Notes under the pieces: generated by a model
Seen by the model: only the letters and a program-made list of their open reading frames with translations
Database searches by the model: none
Told to the model about the DNA's origin: nothing
Translations under genes and position numbers: made by a program
DNA from: Desulfosporosinus sp. FKB
Lineage (GTDB): Bacteria > Bacillota > Desulfitobacteriia > Desulfitobacteriales > Desulfitobacteriaceae
Assembly (NCBI RefSeq): GCF_002196705.1
Contig: NZ_NADJ01000034.1
Coordinates: 1 to 64,000 of the forward strand
Reading direction: 5' to 3'
Length of the DNA: 64,000 nt
Shown here: piece after piece, positions 45,541-54,978 of the stretch
How positions within the stretch are numbered: position 1 is the first letter of the stretch
Layout: the number at the start of each line of letters is the position of its first letter

Positions 45541-46443
45541 ATGTATCGAATTAAACGCGATCAAATTGTTTATGAAATGTCTGCATTAAACAAACCTGTA
45601 TTACATGTCGAAGAAGGAGCGACTGTGATCTTTGAAACGTGTGACTGCTTTGAAGATCAGATTAAATCAGCTGATACGCAATTTGAAGCCCTTGACTGGA
45701 ATAGGATTAATCCGGCTACCGGCCCTGTCTATGTAGAAAATGCCGAACCAGGCGACGTTTTAGAGGTTAACATCAAACAAATTAAAATTGCCGAGCAAGG
45801 CGTTATGTTGACCGGGCCGCAGCTCGGAATGCTTGGAGACAGACTAACGCAAAATGTTATTCGACAAATACCTATTCGAAACAATAAAGCTGTTTATAAC
45901 GATAGAGTTGAAATCCCTCTGAAACCAATGATTGGAGTTATTGGGACTGCTCCGATGGGTGATGCCGTTGCCTGTGGTACCCCGGGGGAACACGGCGGAA
46001 ACATGGATTGCACTATCATCGGTGAAGGTACAATTCTTTATTTACCAGTTAACGTTCCAGGTGCTTTGTTGGCGATGGGTGATTTACATGCAGTCATGGG
46101 GGATGGCGAAGTTTCTGTTTGTGGTTTGGAGGTCTCCGGAGAAGTTACAGTTACAATTTCTGTAATTAAAGATCGTCAATTGCCGGTACCTTTTGCCAAA
46201 ACTGCATCTTCTGTGTATGTAATTTCGTCCGCAAAAACGTTGGATGAAGCAGTTTTGAATGCTACTCGTAAACTTGTGGGTCTATTGACAACTTTGACGA
46301 ATCATAGGGTAAACGATTACGATGCGGTTAATCTTCTCAGCCTTACTGGCAATTTGCAAATTTGTCAGGTCGTCGATCCCTTAAAGACAGTTCGTTTTGA
46401 ATTAAAATCAGCTTATTTGGATCAATTAGGGATTACTATTTGA
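45541..46443 (+). CDS. acetamidase/formamidase family hydrolase
   Basis: A 300-residue cytoplasmic amidohydrolase. It begins at ATG 45541 after GGAGGAG. Family features are FETCDCFEDQI near the N-terminus, GPVYVENAEPGDVLEVNIKQ, PMIGVIGTAP, and PGEHGGNMDC, where the conserved HGGNMD segment helps hold the metal site. Members hydrolyse formamide or acetamide to ammonia and the acid. It lies between the ligase and the permease gene in one likely operon. Confidence 0.93.
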   Translation: MYRIKRDQIVYEMSALNKPVLHVEEGATVIFETCDCFEDQIKSADTQFEALDWNRINPATGPVYVENAEPGDVLEVNIKQIKIAEQGVMLTGPQLGMLGDRLTQNVIRQIPIRNNKAVYNDRVEIPLKPMIGVIGTAPMGDAVACGTPGEHGGNMDCTIIGEGTILYLPVNVPGALLAMGDLHAVMGDGEVSVCGLEVSGEVTVTISVIKDRQLPVPFAKTASSVYVISSAKTLDEAVLNATRKLVGLLTTLTNHRVNDYDAVNLLSLTGNLQICQVVDPLKTVRFELKSAYLDQLGITI

Positions 46444-46569
46444 TAGTTTTTCTGTAGTTAAGTTTAGATCATGCAAGTAATTAATAACTAATTACAGACG
46501 AGACTTTGCGAAATAGTGTCTTTCCACACGAAATGAGCTCAATTTAGCTTATATAGGGAGGTAGAAGGT

Positions 46570-47922
46570 ATGTCCATTGAACAATTTGGTTATAAGCAAG
46601 AACTTAAGAGAGCCTTAAGTTTTTGGGATTTAGTTATTTATGGAATGATATTTATGGTACCGATTGCTCCATTTGGGGTTTATGGTTATGTTTCCGATGG
46701 TTCTAAGGGAATGGTTGCCCTTGCTTACATGATCGGAATGTTTGGCATGATTTTTACGGCTTTTAGTTATGCGCGAATGTCAGAGGCTTTTCCTATCGCA
46801 GGATCTGTATATGCTTATGCTCAAAGAGGAATAAATGAATATATTGGTTTTATGGCAGGATGGTCAATCCTACTCGATTATATTTTGATTCCATCGCTGC
46901 TTTACCTGGTTAGCGCAGCCGCCTTGGGGGCTTTAGTTCCTTCGGTTCCCATATGGGTATGGTTGATTCTCTTTATTGGGTTTAATACAATTATTAATGT
47001 TAGAGGAATTGAATTTACTGCGGGAGCTAACCGCATAATTTTAATTGCAGAATTTATCGTTTTGGCTATTTTTATTGTTGTTGGTCTTATCGCTTTGAAG
47101 AATGGTGTGGGTGATGGTGGTTTAACTCTAAAACCCATCTATGACCCGGCGAGTTTCAGTATGAGTACAGTAATGAGTGCAGTTTCAATTGCTGTACTTT
47201 CTTTCCTGGGGTTTGACGGGATCTCTACCCTTTCTGAAGAGGTTAAAGGCGGAGAAAAAGCAGGAAATAAGTTAGTTGGAAAAGCAACGGTTTTGGCCCT
47301 TTTAACTGTCGGATTTCTGTTTATTATCCAAACATGGGTTGCTAGTGATCTAGGCAGGGGTATGAAACTTGATAATCTCGATACAGCGTTCTATCAAATT
47401 GCTGGAGCCGCCGGGGGGGCGTGGCTGAAGAATCTAACGATTATTGCTACCGCCTTTTCATGGGGAATTGCTAATGCTCTTGCAGCTCAAGCTGCCATAT
47501 CACGTGTCCTTTTTTCCATGGCCAGAGACAAAAAATTGCCGCAGATTCTCTCGAAGGTTCATCCGAAATACCAAACGCCTTATGTTAGCACTGTTTTGGT
47601 GGCAGTAATTTCTCTGGGTGTTGGCCTTTTCTTCCAAAGTCAGATCGCCAATCTAACTGTTTTAGTTAACTTTGGGGCATTGATATCTTTCTTGCTTCTG
47701 CATATCTCCGTTATTAACCACTACATTATTCGTGGTAAGTCAAAAAATTATTTTAAACATCTGGTTTTACCAATCATTGGTTTTATTGTTATCGCTTATG
47801 TGTTATACGGCATGGACATAGCCGCTATCAAGCTTGGAGGCATTTGGATTATTCTTGGTATTATATATCTGGCGGTTCTTTCTATGGTACTAAAACAAAA
47901 ACCAACTTCAATTGAACTTTAA
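46570..47922 (+). CDS. APC-family amino acid/amine permease
   Basis: Integral membrane transporter of 450 residues with about 12 hydrophobic segments, the usual APC number. It starts at ATG after AGGGAGG. The N-terminal segment FWDLVIYGMIFMVPIAPFGV, then YARMSEAFPIAGSVYAYAQR and the later FLGFDGISTLSEEVKGGE, are typical of amino-acid/polyamine antiporters. It probably imports the amine or amino acid handled by the ligase and amidase encoded upstream. Confidence 0.93.
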   Translation: MSIEQFGYKQELKRALSFWDLVIYGMIFMVPIAPFGVYGYVSDGSKGMVALAYMIGMFGMIFTAFSYARMSEAFPIAGSVYAYAQRGINEYIGFMAGWSILLDYILIPSLLYLVSAAALGALVPSVPIWVWLILFIGFNTIINVRGIEFTAGANRIILIAEFIVLAIFIVVGLIALKNGVGDGGLTLKPIYDPASFSMSTVMSAVSIAVLSFLGFDGISTLSEEVKGGEKAGNKLVGKATVLALLTVGFLFIIQTWVASDLGRGMKLDNLDTAFYQIAGAAGGAWLKNLTIIATAFSWGIANALAAQAAISRVLFSMARDKKLPQILSKVHPKYQTPYVSTVLVAVISLGVGLFFQSQIANLTVLVNFGALISFLLLHISVINHYIIRGKSKNYFKHLVLPIIGFIVIAYVLYGMDIAAIKLGGIWIILGIIYLAVLSMVLKQKPTSIEL

Positions 47923-47946
47923 TAATTGCATCGAAATCTTTTTGAA

Positions 47947-47975
47947 GAACCCTCATCGTTCGCGATGAGGGTTTC
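47947..47975 (+). terminator. terminator after the sigma-54-controlled operon
   Basis: GAACCCTCATCG and CGATGAGGGTTTC form an 11-bp stem with a TTCG loop; it shares its core with the hairpin at 32065-32100. Confidence 0.85.
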
Positions 47976-48199
47976 TGTTACTACTGCCCGTTAGTAACTA
48001 AGCTTTAACATTAATATCTCCAGACAAAAGGAAAATTTTCATCTTTTAACATAACTTTTATTTAGAGGGTTCTGTTTTCTACATTTATGTTGAATTATAA
48101 TAAAGTGAGTCCTTAAATTTAGGAAGGGGGGGTTCATGGAAGAGGAGACTAGGTGATTACCTTTTAAAGGAAGAACTAAGTGTCCTTAGTAGAAAGTAG

Positions 48200-48550
48200 T
48201 TGATTGATTTGAAGGCTAGTAAGAGTATCCTGAGATTCGTACATTCATTTGATAAAGATTTTATAAAGTATTGGGAACGACAACGTCAAAGGGGAATGTT
48301 TAATTTCACCGTTAAATACGGAATCTTAATGGCTTTGTTCACCCTGGCCATAAATATTGTTTTCCCTGTGGCATATGAACATAGAATAGCAATAGATTTA
48401 GGCACTTTAATTCCTGGTCTTATCTCATCAATTATCCTTCCATTTCTTCTCTGGTTTTCAAATAATCAAAGATATTTTAATTTAAGAGAGAAGGGAAGGG
48501 GAAAAATTAATTGTAAAAGTGGTAAGAAGGAATTTACAAGTAAAAAGTAG
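48200..48550 (+). CDS. hypothetical membrane protein with two membrane segments
   Basis: A 116-residue protein starting at TTG 48200 or TTG 48209, with a weak ribosome site. Two hydrophobic stretches (YGILMALFTLAINIVFPVA and LGTLIPGLISSIILPFLLWF) are flanked by strongly basic ends. The family was not recognised. Nothing nearby indicates a role. Confidence 0.55.
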   Translation: MIDLKASKSILRFVHSFDKDFIKYWERQRQRGMFNFTVKYGILMALFTLAINIVFPVAYEHRIAIDLGTLIPGLISSIILPFLLWFSNNQRYFNLREKGRGKINCKSGKKEFTSKK

Positions 48551-48648
48551 AAATTTACAAATTGAAATGAAACCGGAGAAGGAGAATAGGACAAAGCAAT
48601 ACGCAGAGTATTAATATAGTTGTATAAATAAAATAAGGGTGATTGTGA

Positions 48649-49341
48649 ATGAACGAAGCACTATTTGATCATGTTGCTGCACATTATGATTCCTGGTATG
48701 ATACTGAGTTAGGATCAGTCTCTGATCAAGCCGAACGTAATCTGGCCCAATCTATGTTTAAGGCGCCTGGCCCGAAGGTTCTGGAGATTGGCTGTGGCAC
48801 TGGACAATATACGAGTTGGCTTGTACAAGAGGGTTATGAGGTTACTGCCGTTGATGTTTCCGGTGAAATGATGGCTTTGGCCCAAAAGAAAATAGCGATG
48901 CTTGAGGAGAGTACCTCAAAAGCTGATCGTGTTCACTGGTGGCATGCTGATGTTACAGAAATTCTTGATCAACTTGAAACCTACGATGGGATTTTCTCCA
49001 TGACTGCTTTTGAGTTTGTTCCTGAACCGGAAAACGTCTTAAAAAAACTATTTAGTCATTTAAACCCCGGGGGCTGTTTAATGATCGGAGTTATCGCCGG
49101 TATGAGTGCCTGGAGTGAATACTATGCAGAGGCTGCTCGTAAAAAACCAACGTCTGTCTTCAACCGTGCAGCTCTTTATACCCAAGGGGAAATACGTTCC
49201 TGGCAGATCGGTGTATCCGCCGAAATCGGAGAATGTCTATTCTTCCCACCGAATGTCAAAACTAAATCTGAGGCCCTTTCTCTTGAGGCCAAAAGGGAAG
49301 GAAATCCTGGATTTGTGGTGGTAAAGTGGGTAAAACGCTAA
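48649..49341 (+). CDS. class I SAM-dependent methyltransferase
   Basis: Cytoplasmic methyltransferase of 230 residues. Motif I VLEIGCGTGQYTSWL binds S-adenosylmethionine, followed by VTAVDVSGEMMALAQ (motif II acid), WWHADVTE and FSMTAFEFVPEPE. The ATG follows GGTGATTG. It appears as a single gene with its own terminator. The substrate cannot be inferred. Confidence 0.88.
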   Translation: MNEALFDHVAAHYDSWYDTELGSVSDQAERNLAQSMFKAPGPKVLEIGCGTGQYTSWLVQEGYEVTAVDVSGEMMALAQKKIAMLEESTSKADRVHWWHADVTEILDQLETYDGIFSMTAFEFVPEPENVLKKLFSHLNPGGCLMIGVIAGMSAWSEYYAEAARKKPTSVFNRAALYTQGEIRSWQIGVSAEIGECLFFPPNVKTKSEALSLEAKREGNPGFVVVKWVKR

Positions 49342-49350
49342 GATATGCAG

Positions 49351-49385
49351 AACAGTCCAGTAAGCACTGGGCTGTTTGTTATTTT
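49351..49385 (+). terminator. terminator after the methyltransferase gene
   Basis: AACAGTCCAGT and ACTGGGCTGTT form a stem with a four-base loop, followed by TGTTATTTT. Confidence 0.75.
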
Positions 49386-49433
49386 GAAAAGATGTACTAA
49401 TAAGAAAATAATGACAGAAGGAAACCGAACATT

Positions 49434-50237
49434 ATGGAAGAAACAAAGCTATTTGAGTTGCTGCAGAATAATCCCAATGCCATAGCCTATATAAATAATC
49501 CTACAGATGAGATGAAGCTCTTGGCTGTTAAAAGGAATGGGCTTATCTTAGAATATATCGACAATCCCTCTAGAGAGATGCAAGAATTAGCAATAGATAA
49601 TAATCCGCGAGCAATTCAATTTATAAATAACCCTACAGAAGATATGATGATAAAAGCTATCGATGATGGCTGGGTTAACTTAGAATATATTGAAAATCCA
49701 ACCGCTAAACTCATAAAACTAGCTTTAAAGCAAGCCGGATGGGCTATTAAATATGTCCATAATCCAAGCGAGGCATTGCAGTTATTAGCTGTTAGGAAAA
49801 ATTACGATGCCATAAAGTTTATTAAAGAGCCTTATGAAAGTGTACAAGAGGAAGCTGTTAAAATAAGTTATGATGCCTTACGCTATATTAATTCACCGAC
49901 ACACAATGTAGAGCTGATAGCTATTAAAAATAATGAAAAGGCTATTACATTTGTAAATGATTTGGATAAAAATAAACTGCTCGAGTTTTTAAAAGTAAAT
50001 ATCTTAGTGATTAAATATGTTACGATAGAAATTACTAGTGATGAAGTAGAACAAGTGTTAAAAGAAGCATTAGCAAATGAAGATGTAGAAGAAAAATATG
50101 TTAGGGATTATTTGAATTGTAGTACCTTAGGTAAAAATAGCGCTATTTTGCCCATGGACAAGCTCATGTTTATTTATAAATATGGCAGCAAAAAGGCGAA
50201 AAAAATAACTGTAGATGAAAAATTGAAGCTGATATAG
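49434..50237 (+). CDS. tandem-repeat protein (DUF4116-like repeats) of the MoxR/VWA cluster
   Basis: A 267-residue cytoplasmic protein built mainly of about eight helical repeats of roughly 22 residues from residue 10 to about 185. Each has a pattern close to NPTxEMxxLAIxxNxxAIxYI, for example INNPTDEMKLLAVKRNG, IDNPSREMQELAIDNNPR and INNPTEDMMIKAIDDG. They resemble DUF4116 repeats and would form a scaffold or protein-binding surface. The start ATG follows GAAGGAAA. The gene abuts the MoxR ATPase gene with only 12 bases between, so it probably supplies its substrate or adaptor. The sequence is notably A/T-rich. Confidence 0.75.
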   Translation: MEETKLFELLQNNPNAIAYINNPTDEMKLLAVKRNGLILEYIDNPSREMQELAIDNNPRAIQFINNPTEDMMIKAIDDGWVNLEYIENPTAKLIKLALKQAGWAIKYVHNPSEALQLLAVRKNYDAIKFIKEPYESVQEEAVKISYDALRYINSPTHNVELIAIKNNEKAITFVNDLDKNKLLEFLKVNILVIKYVTIEITSDEVEQVLKEALANEDVEEKYVRDYLNCSTLGKNSAILPMDKLMFIYKYGSKKAKKITVDEKLKLI

Positions 50238-50249
50238 GTGGGAGACATA

Positions 50250-51368
50250 ATGAATTTTTCAGACACGCTAAAAAGTGTTTACTTAGTCTTATCTATTGGA
50301 GAAGTACCTCTGATAGTGGGTGAAAGCGGAATAGGAAAAACAGCGTTAGCCAAGGAAATTGCGAAAGAAAATAATTGGAGTTTAATTGTTATTAATGGAA
50401 ATCTTCTTAAAGAGGGCGAAATAGGTGGCCTTCCCACAATAGAATCTTATACAGGTGTTAAAGATGATCATGAAAAGAAAACTACAGTCTATGCCGTCCA
50501 CCATAAGCTAAGAGAAATTGATGAAGAAATAGCTCAAGGGAAAACTGTTCTTTTATTTATCGATGAGATAAATCGTTGTGAACATACTGTGCAGCAGGAA
50601 CTTATGAATTTGATTTTAAATCGAGAAATTAATGGCTATGAATTACCTGAAGGCGTAAAAATATTGGCTGCCATGAATCCTTCAAGTAAATATGGTTCGG
50701 ATTTTGATTATCAAGTCGTCGATATGGATGCCGCACAAGAAAATAGATTTGTCTGGTTGAATATGGAACCTGATTATAACCAATGGATCGATTGGGCATT
50801 AGAAGCTGGAATTGAGCAAAAGGTTATAGAGTTTATTTCAACCTTCCCCGATTATCTGCATAAGGTAAACGAAGATGATATACGGGCAACTCCGAGAAGT
50901 TATGAAAGAATTTCAGGTATTTTTAAAATTTACAAGGAGAGTAAAGATTCAATACCCAGATCTGTGTTTTTAAATGTCATAAGAGGGAATGTGGGCAAGT
51001 TAATTGCTGAAGAGTTTGTGACCTTTATTGAATCGGATTATAGTTCATTGATATCTTTTAAGGATGTTTTTTCAGGAGATTCTCTTTCTGAAATAATTAT
51101 CGAAAAAATCAAAAAGGAAAGCCATATAAGACTTTATCTTACTGCTAAGAATATTCTTAAAACCTTAGAATCCAATATGAAAAGTCATGATTCTAATTCG
51201 ACTTATTATATTGAAAGATTTATTGAGTTTTTAAAAGCTTATCCAGTTGATTTAATGATTGGAATTATGAAGGATATTAAAAATAGCTATCATGAAGTTT
51301 ACAAATATGCCATAGATGATGAAGCCTTTGTTAATTTATATTTTGAATCTTATAGTTTAATTAGGTGA
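50250..51368 (+). CDS. MoxR-like/dynein-related AAA ATPase (AAA_5)
   Basis: A 372-residue AAA+ ATPase. Walker A GESGIGKT is at residues 24-31, Walker B LLFIDEINRCEHTVQQELMN follows, and LAAMNPSSKYG is the sensor-1 region. The C-terminal 150 residues are helical. ATG 50250 follows GGTGGGA; a GTG 12 bases earlier overlaps that site. Proteins of this type act as chaperones that use ATP to remodel VWA-domain partners. The next gene encodes just such a protein and overlaps this one. Confidence 0.9.
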   Translation: MNFSDTLKSVYLVLSIGEVPLIVGESGIGKTALAKEIAKENNWSLIVINGNLLKEGEIGGLPTIESYTGVKDDHEKKTTVYAVHHKLREIDEEIAQGKTVLLFIDEINRCEHTVQQELMNLILNREINGYELPEGVKILAAMNPSSKYGSDFDYQVVDMDAAQENRFVWLNMEPDYNQWIDWALEAGIEQKVIEFISTFPDYLHKVNEDDIRATPRSYERISGIFKIYKESKDSIPRSVFLNVIRGNVGKLIAEEFVTFIESDYSSLISFKDVFSGDSLSEIIIEKIKKESHIRLYLTAKNILKTLESNMKSHDSNSTYYIERFIEFLKAYPVDLMIGIMKDIKNSYHEVYKYAIDDEAFVNLYFESYSLIR

Positions 51369-52789
51369 TGACTGTGGGAACTAATTTTGATAATCAAGTA
51401 AACGAGCTGGATGAAAAAGCTAAAGAAATTGTCGATATATATTTAAACGCAAAACGTATAGATAATAAAGTAAAAATCTATATCCCGAAAGATTTCAAAG
51501 AGAAATTTTTCGGACTTGTAGATAATGTTAATTTAAGTCTTATGGAAAACAAAGACAACTTTTATGGATATTTTTTACTGCAAATGGGAAGAGAGATAAG
51601 ATTTGATATAAGTAGTCCTACTGCTCTCAATTTTAGGGGAGCTAACTATGTCATATCTTTTAATCCTTTAATATTTTTAAATCTGAGTATAAAACAAATG
51701 GAAAGTACTATTAAACATGAAATACTTCATATAATATCTCTTCATTTAATAAGGGCAAAGAAACTTAAAGCTGGTTATAGCAAATTAGCGATTAATATGG
51801 CAATGAATATAGTGGTGAATACATTTTTAGATAATTTGCCGCCATATGCTATTACTTTAGAATGGGTAAATTTAAATTATTCCTTAGAACTCTTACCCTT
51901 TAAACCATTTGAGTATTATGCGGAAAAGCTCCAAGCTGCGATAGAACTATTAGAAGCAGATGAGGACGATGAAGATGAGTCTGCGGATGAAAGTAATCAA
52001 GATGATAAAATCGAAACAGACTATAATCCGGAAAAGGCCCATGATGTATGGGAAGAATCTAGTGATATCGATGAAAAAACGCTTAAAGAATTTACTGAGA
52101 AGATCATTAATGATTCTCTAAAAGGTAATCTGCCCAATTATTTGGAAGGCATGATATCATTACATAGAAATAACAAAGGCGAATTGCCTTGGAATTTATA
52201 TCTCAAGAGGTTAATGGGAACTGTTGAAAGTAATAAAAAGAAGACTATAACCAGAAGAAATAGAAGACAGCCTAATAGACTGGACTTAAGAGGTGAACTC
52301 AGAAGTCATAAAGCAAAAATTGTTGTTGCCCTGGACATAAGCGGAAGTATTAGTGATGGAGAATTTTATCAAGCAATTAAAGAAGTACTGGATATCGTAA
52401 AAAATTATAACCATGAAATAACCATTATCGAATGTGATAATGAAATTAGACGTGTTTATAATGTCAAATCTATTAAGGATGTAAGAGATAGGATTAATAT
52501 CAGAGGAGGTACAAAATTTAGCCCGGTTTTTGAATATGCTAATCATAATAAGGCTAATTTGTTAGTTTATTTTACTGATGGAAAAGGTGAAGATAAGCTT
52601 CTCACGATACCTAGGGGATATAAAACGTTATGGGTTATTTCTGGAAGAGGAGATAAGCTTTCTCTAAAAGAAGCTTATGGACCTATTAAAAAACTTAAAA
52701 CGATTGAAGAAAAAGATAACTCAGTTAATATGAGTGATGTTAAAAGAGATGGGTTTTCAATGAACGACCAAGAAGAAATGCATATTTAA
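51365..52789 (+). CDS. DUF2201-type protein: metallopeptidase-like domain + VWA-like domain
   Basis: A 474-residue protein with two parts. The N-terminal part carries a zinc-binding HEILH motif within STIKHEILHIISLHLI, typical of DUF2201 putative metallopeptidases. An acidic linker (about residues 200-225) follows. The C-terminal VWA-like part begins KAKIVVALDISGSISDG, with the MIDAS DxSGS residues, and includes a later GGTKFSPVFE with the MIDAS Thr and YFTDGKGED. GTG 51365 and ATG 51368 are both possible starts; the gene overlaps the ATPase gene. MoxR plus DUF2201 pairs are recurrent in bacteria, but no function is established. Confidence 0.88.
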   Translation: MMTVGTNFDNQVNELDEKAKEIVDIYLNAKRIDNKVKIYIPKDFKEKFFGLVDNVNLSLMENKDNFYGYFLLQMGREIRFDISSPTALNFRGANYVISFNPLIFLNLSIKQMESTIKHEILHIISLHLIRAKKLKAGYSKLAINMAMNIVVNTFLDNLPPYAITLEWVNLNYSLELLPFKPFEYYAEKLQAAIELLEADEDDEDESADESNQDDKIETDYNPEKAHDVWEESSDIDEKTLKEFTEKIINDSLKGNLPNYLEGMISLHRNNKGELPWNLYLKRLMGTVESNKKKTITRRNRRQPNRLDLRGELRSHKAKIVVALDISGSISDGEFYQAIKEVLDIVKNYNHEITIIECDNEIRRVYNVKSIKDVRDRINIRGGTKFSPVFEYANHNKANLLVYFTDGKGEDKLLTIPRGYKTLWVISGRGDKLSLKEAYGPIKKLKTIEEKDNSVNMSDVKRDGFSMNDQEEMHI

Positions 52790-52821
52790 GTTAATCTTGG
52801 AAAGGGGTATCGGTCACAAAT

Positions 52822-53733
52822 ATGGCTATCAAAATCAATATTACTAAAAGAATTCTTTTAGTTTTTATCACACTTTCTTTTCTTTTAACAGGATGTGGAA
52901 ATACAGAAAAATCATCTACTGCGTCTCTAAGTGATGCCTCAGCGAAATCTTCAGCAGCAACTGTAACAAGTGATTCCGTTGACTATAATCAGTATGTTAA
53001 AAAGGTATGGAAGCTAAAAAATGATAGTGATATATCATTCGTGATTTCAAGAATTGAAGATAGTAAGGCGATGGGCAAATTAACTGTCCTAAACTTTACT
53101 GCTACAGATAAAAATTTGCTAAGTTTTGAGGCCGATTTTGAGGGGGGAATTAACAAAGATACTGCTGCCTGTCAGTATAATGACTCCAAAGGTAATAAGG
53201 GATCCTTGAAATTAGTCTTCAAATCTAATCATGAAATTGAAGCAACTATTACTATTGCAGATAAATCAAAGACAACAGTTCAACCGTCACAAGGAACTTT
53301 TAATTTTGTCCCGGAAAATATTAACGATATAAAGGGTTTTAGCTCGATTGAAAAACAATCGTTTATGGTCAACCTAAATTCTTGGGGCAACGTAAAATTT
53401 GTATCAGGTAAACTTACGGGCGGCAGTCACGTACCTGTGGAATTTTATTTAACGGACAAAGAGGGAGACATCTTTTATGATTTTGCTGCAACACTCCCCT
53501 ATAGAGTCGATGTCAAAGCCGTTTCCTTTGAGGATGTAAACAAAGATGGGCTAAAAGATATAATCATTATTGTTAATGATGAAGATGATACAAGTAATTG
53601 TTTGGCTACAGTCTATTTTCAAAAGGCAGATGGTTCCTTCGCAAATGATCTGAAGTTGGATCAAGAAATAAATGAATCAGGAAATAATAAAGAAGTTAAA
53701 ATCGTACGGACCTTTTTAGCACCAAAATTCTAA
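52822..53733 (+). CDS. lipoprotein with C-terminal FG-GAP/VCBS-like calcium loop
   Basis: Predicted exported lipoprotein of 303 residues. A basic N-terminus and hydrophobic core end at LSFLLTGCG, with the Cys as lipidation site. A Ser/Thr/Ala-rich linker follows. The C-terminal part contains DVNKDGLKDIIIIVND, a DxNxDGxxD calcium-binding loop of FG-GAP/VCBS repeats. It follows the MoxR/VWA trio by 32 bases with its own AAAGGGG site. Whether it belongs to that cluster is unclear. Confidence 0.75.
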   Translation: MAIKINITKRILLVFITLSFLLTGCGNTEKSSTASLSDASAKSSAATVTSDSVDYNQYVKKVWKLKNDSDISFVISRIEDSKAMGKLTVLNFTATDKNLLSFEADFEGGINKDTAACQYNDSKGNKGSLKLVFKSNHEIEATITIADKSKTTVQPSQGTFNFVPENINDIKGFSSIEKQSFMVNLNSWGNVKFVSGKLTGGSHVPVEFYLTDKEGDIFYDFAATLPYRVDVKAVSFEDVNKDGLKDIIIIVNDEDDTSNCLATVYFQKADGSFANDLKLDQEINESGNNKEVKIVRTFLAPKF

Positions 53734-53829
53734 TGTTTAGTAATGCCCTCGTGACTTATGTGCAATTGCGATAAACTGCTGCATCTTTGATTAACAATGC
53801 TTATCGGGGTTTAATAGGGCAATTAATGA

Positions 53830-53875
53830 GAAAATGCTGATTCCCTTCCACTAAGAACAGCGAATCAGCATTTTC
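53830..53875. terminator. terminator after the lipoprotein gene
   Basis: GAAAATGCTGATTC and GAATCAGCATTTTC form a perfect 14-bp stem with an 18-base loop. Confidence 0.8.
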
Positions 53876-53883
53876 TTCAAGTA

Positions 53884-54068
53884 TATCCAATCGTAAGACT
53901 TCCACTTCTACAAGTGGGAGTGGTTCTCATACCATTCTTCGGTGGGGGTAGAGTCCATCCTTCAGCGCGATAGCATTTGTTATGGGCTAGGCGCCTTCGG
54001 TGAAAGTGTCCACAGGACACTTTCGTCACCGCAGCCCCGACGTTCAGCTTTAGCTGAACGAGTTCACT
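53884..54068 (+). repeat. dispersed hairpin repeat, copy 2
   Basis: About 185 bases with the same block order as copy 1: ATCCAATCGTA, hairpin CCACTTctacAAGTGG, block GGTGGGGGTAGAGTCC, block GTCCACAGGACAC (a further hairpin), then CCCGACGTTCAGC-TTTA-GCTGAACGAGTTCACT. The 3' end hairpin plus TTCAC resembles a right-end recognition structure of IS200/IS605 elements, and the multi-hairpin body is reminiscent of a TnpB guide RNA scaffold. No tnpA or tnpB is present. Confidence 0.6.
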
Positions 54069-54141
54069 GATTAAAAATTCTAACATTTTAATTGTCATAT
54101 GACGTTATTCTTATCCCTGCAATTGGGAAAAAGAGATAGCG

Positions 54142-54978
54142 TTATCCCCTGCCGCCGTAAAGTGTTTTTAATTGCTCATCGTTCATCGTAAAACTATGTT
54201 GATCATCGGGGAAAAGTTCACTTCGTACTTCTTTTACGTATGTCTGTATGCCGTCAACAATTTGTTTATTTATAGCTGCATAGGGTTTAACAAACTTGGA
54301 GACGCGTTCTACACCATAGGTGAGAAGGTCATGGTAGACAAGGACTTGTCCGTCTGTATGCACTCCTGCACCAATCCCGATAGTGGGAATCGCCACAGAT
54401 GATGAAATTTCCTCGGCAAGCTGTTTGGGAACGCATTCGAGGACGATAGCGAATGCTCCTGCATCCTGACATCGTTTTGCATCATCGAGTAGTTTCCTGG
54501 CGCTTTCAACATCTTTCCCTTGTACTTTAAATCCGCCAAGGACTCCTACTGATTGCGGAGTAAGTCCCAGATGAGCAACAACAGGAATACCGGCTTTAAC
54601 AAGTGCTTCGATGTGTAAAAGTACTCCATCAGCACCTTCCACTTTCACCGCCTGGGCACCGGTTTCCTGAATAAGCCTTGCTCCATTTATAAGTGTATCC
54701 CTAACAGATAGATGATAGCTCATAAACGGCATATCCACGACTATGAACGTGTTACAAGCACCGCGTTTAACGGCTTTTGCATGATGGGTCATATCCTCCA
54801 TGGTCACATAAACTGTTGAATCATAACCAAGAACAACATTGCCCAGGGAATCACCAACAAGAATCATGTCCACATCTGCCAGCTCAGCTTGTTTAGCAGA
54901 TGGATAATCGTAGGCCGTTATCATGACAATTTTTTTTCGTTGCCTTTTCATTTCCAAGAAGTCTGTTGTTGATTTCAT
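54142..54978 (-). CDS. panB: 3-methyl-2-oxobutanoate hydroxymethyltransferase
   Basis: PanB, 278 residues, the first committed enzyme of pantothenate synthesis. It transfers a hydroxymethyl group from 5,10-methylene-THF to 2-oxoisovalerate. Motifs are [36 protein letters not shown] (Mg-binding Asp of GDS), [26 protein letters not shown] and IPTIGIGAG. The ATG follows AAGGAGGAAG. No panC or panD lies beside it. Its leader, on the same strand, contains an attenuator-like hairpin. Confidence 0.96.
   Translation of the reverse strand: MKSTTDFLEMKRQRKKIVMITAYDYPSAKQAELADVDMILVGDSLGNVVLGYDSTVYVTMEDMTHHAKAVKRGACNTFIVVDMPFMSYHLSVRDTLINGARLIQETGAQAVKVEGADGVLLHIEALVKAGIPVVAHLGLTPQSVGVLGGFKVQGKDVESARKLLDDAKRCQDAGAFAIVLECVPKQLAEEISSSVAIPTIGIGAGVHTDGQVLVYHDLLTYGVERVSKFVKPYAAINKQIVDGIQTYVKEVRSELFPDDQHSFTMNDEQLKTLYGGRG

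Noticed and set aside
53877-54098. Minus-strand open frame of 73 codons
   Set aside because: It lies wholly within the hairpin repeat copy and has no start signal.
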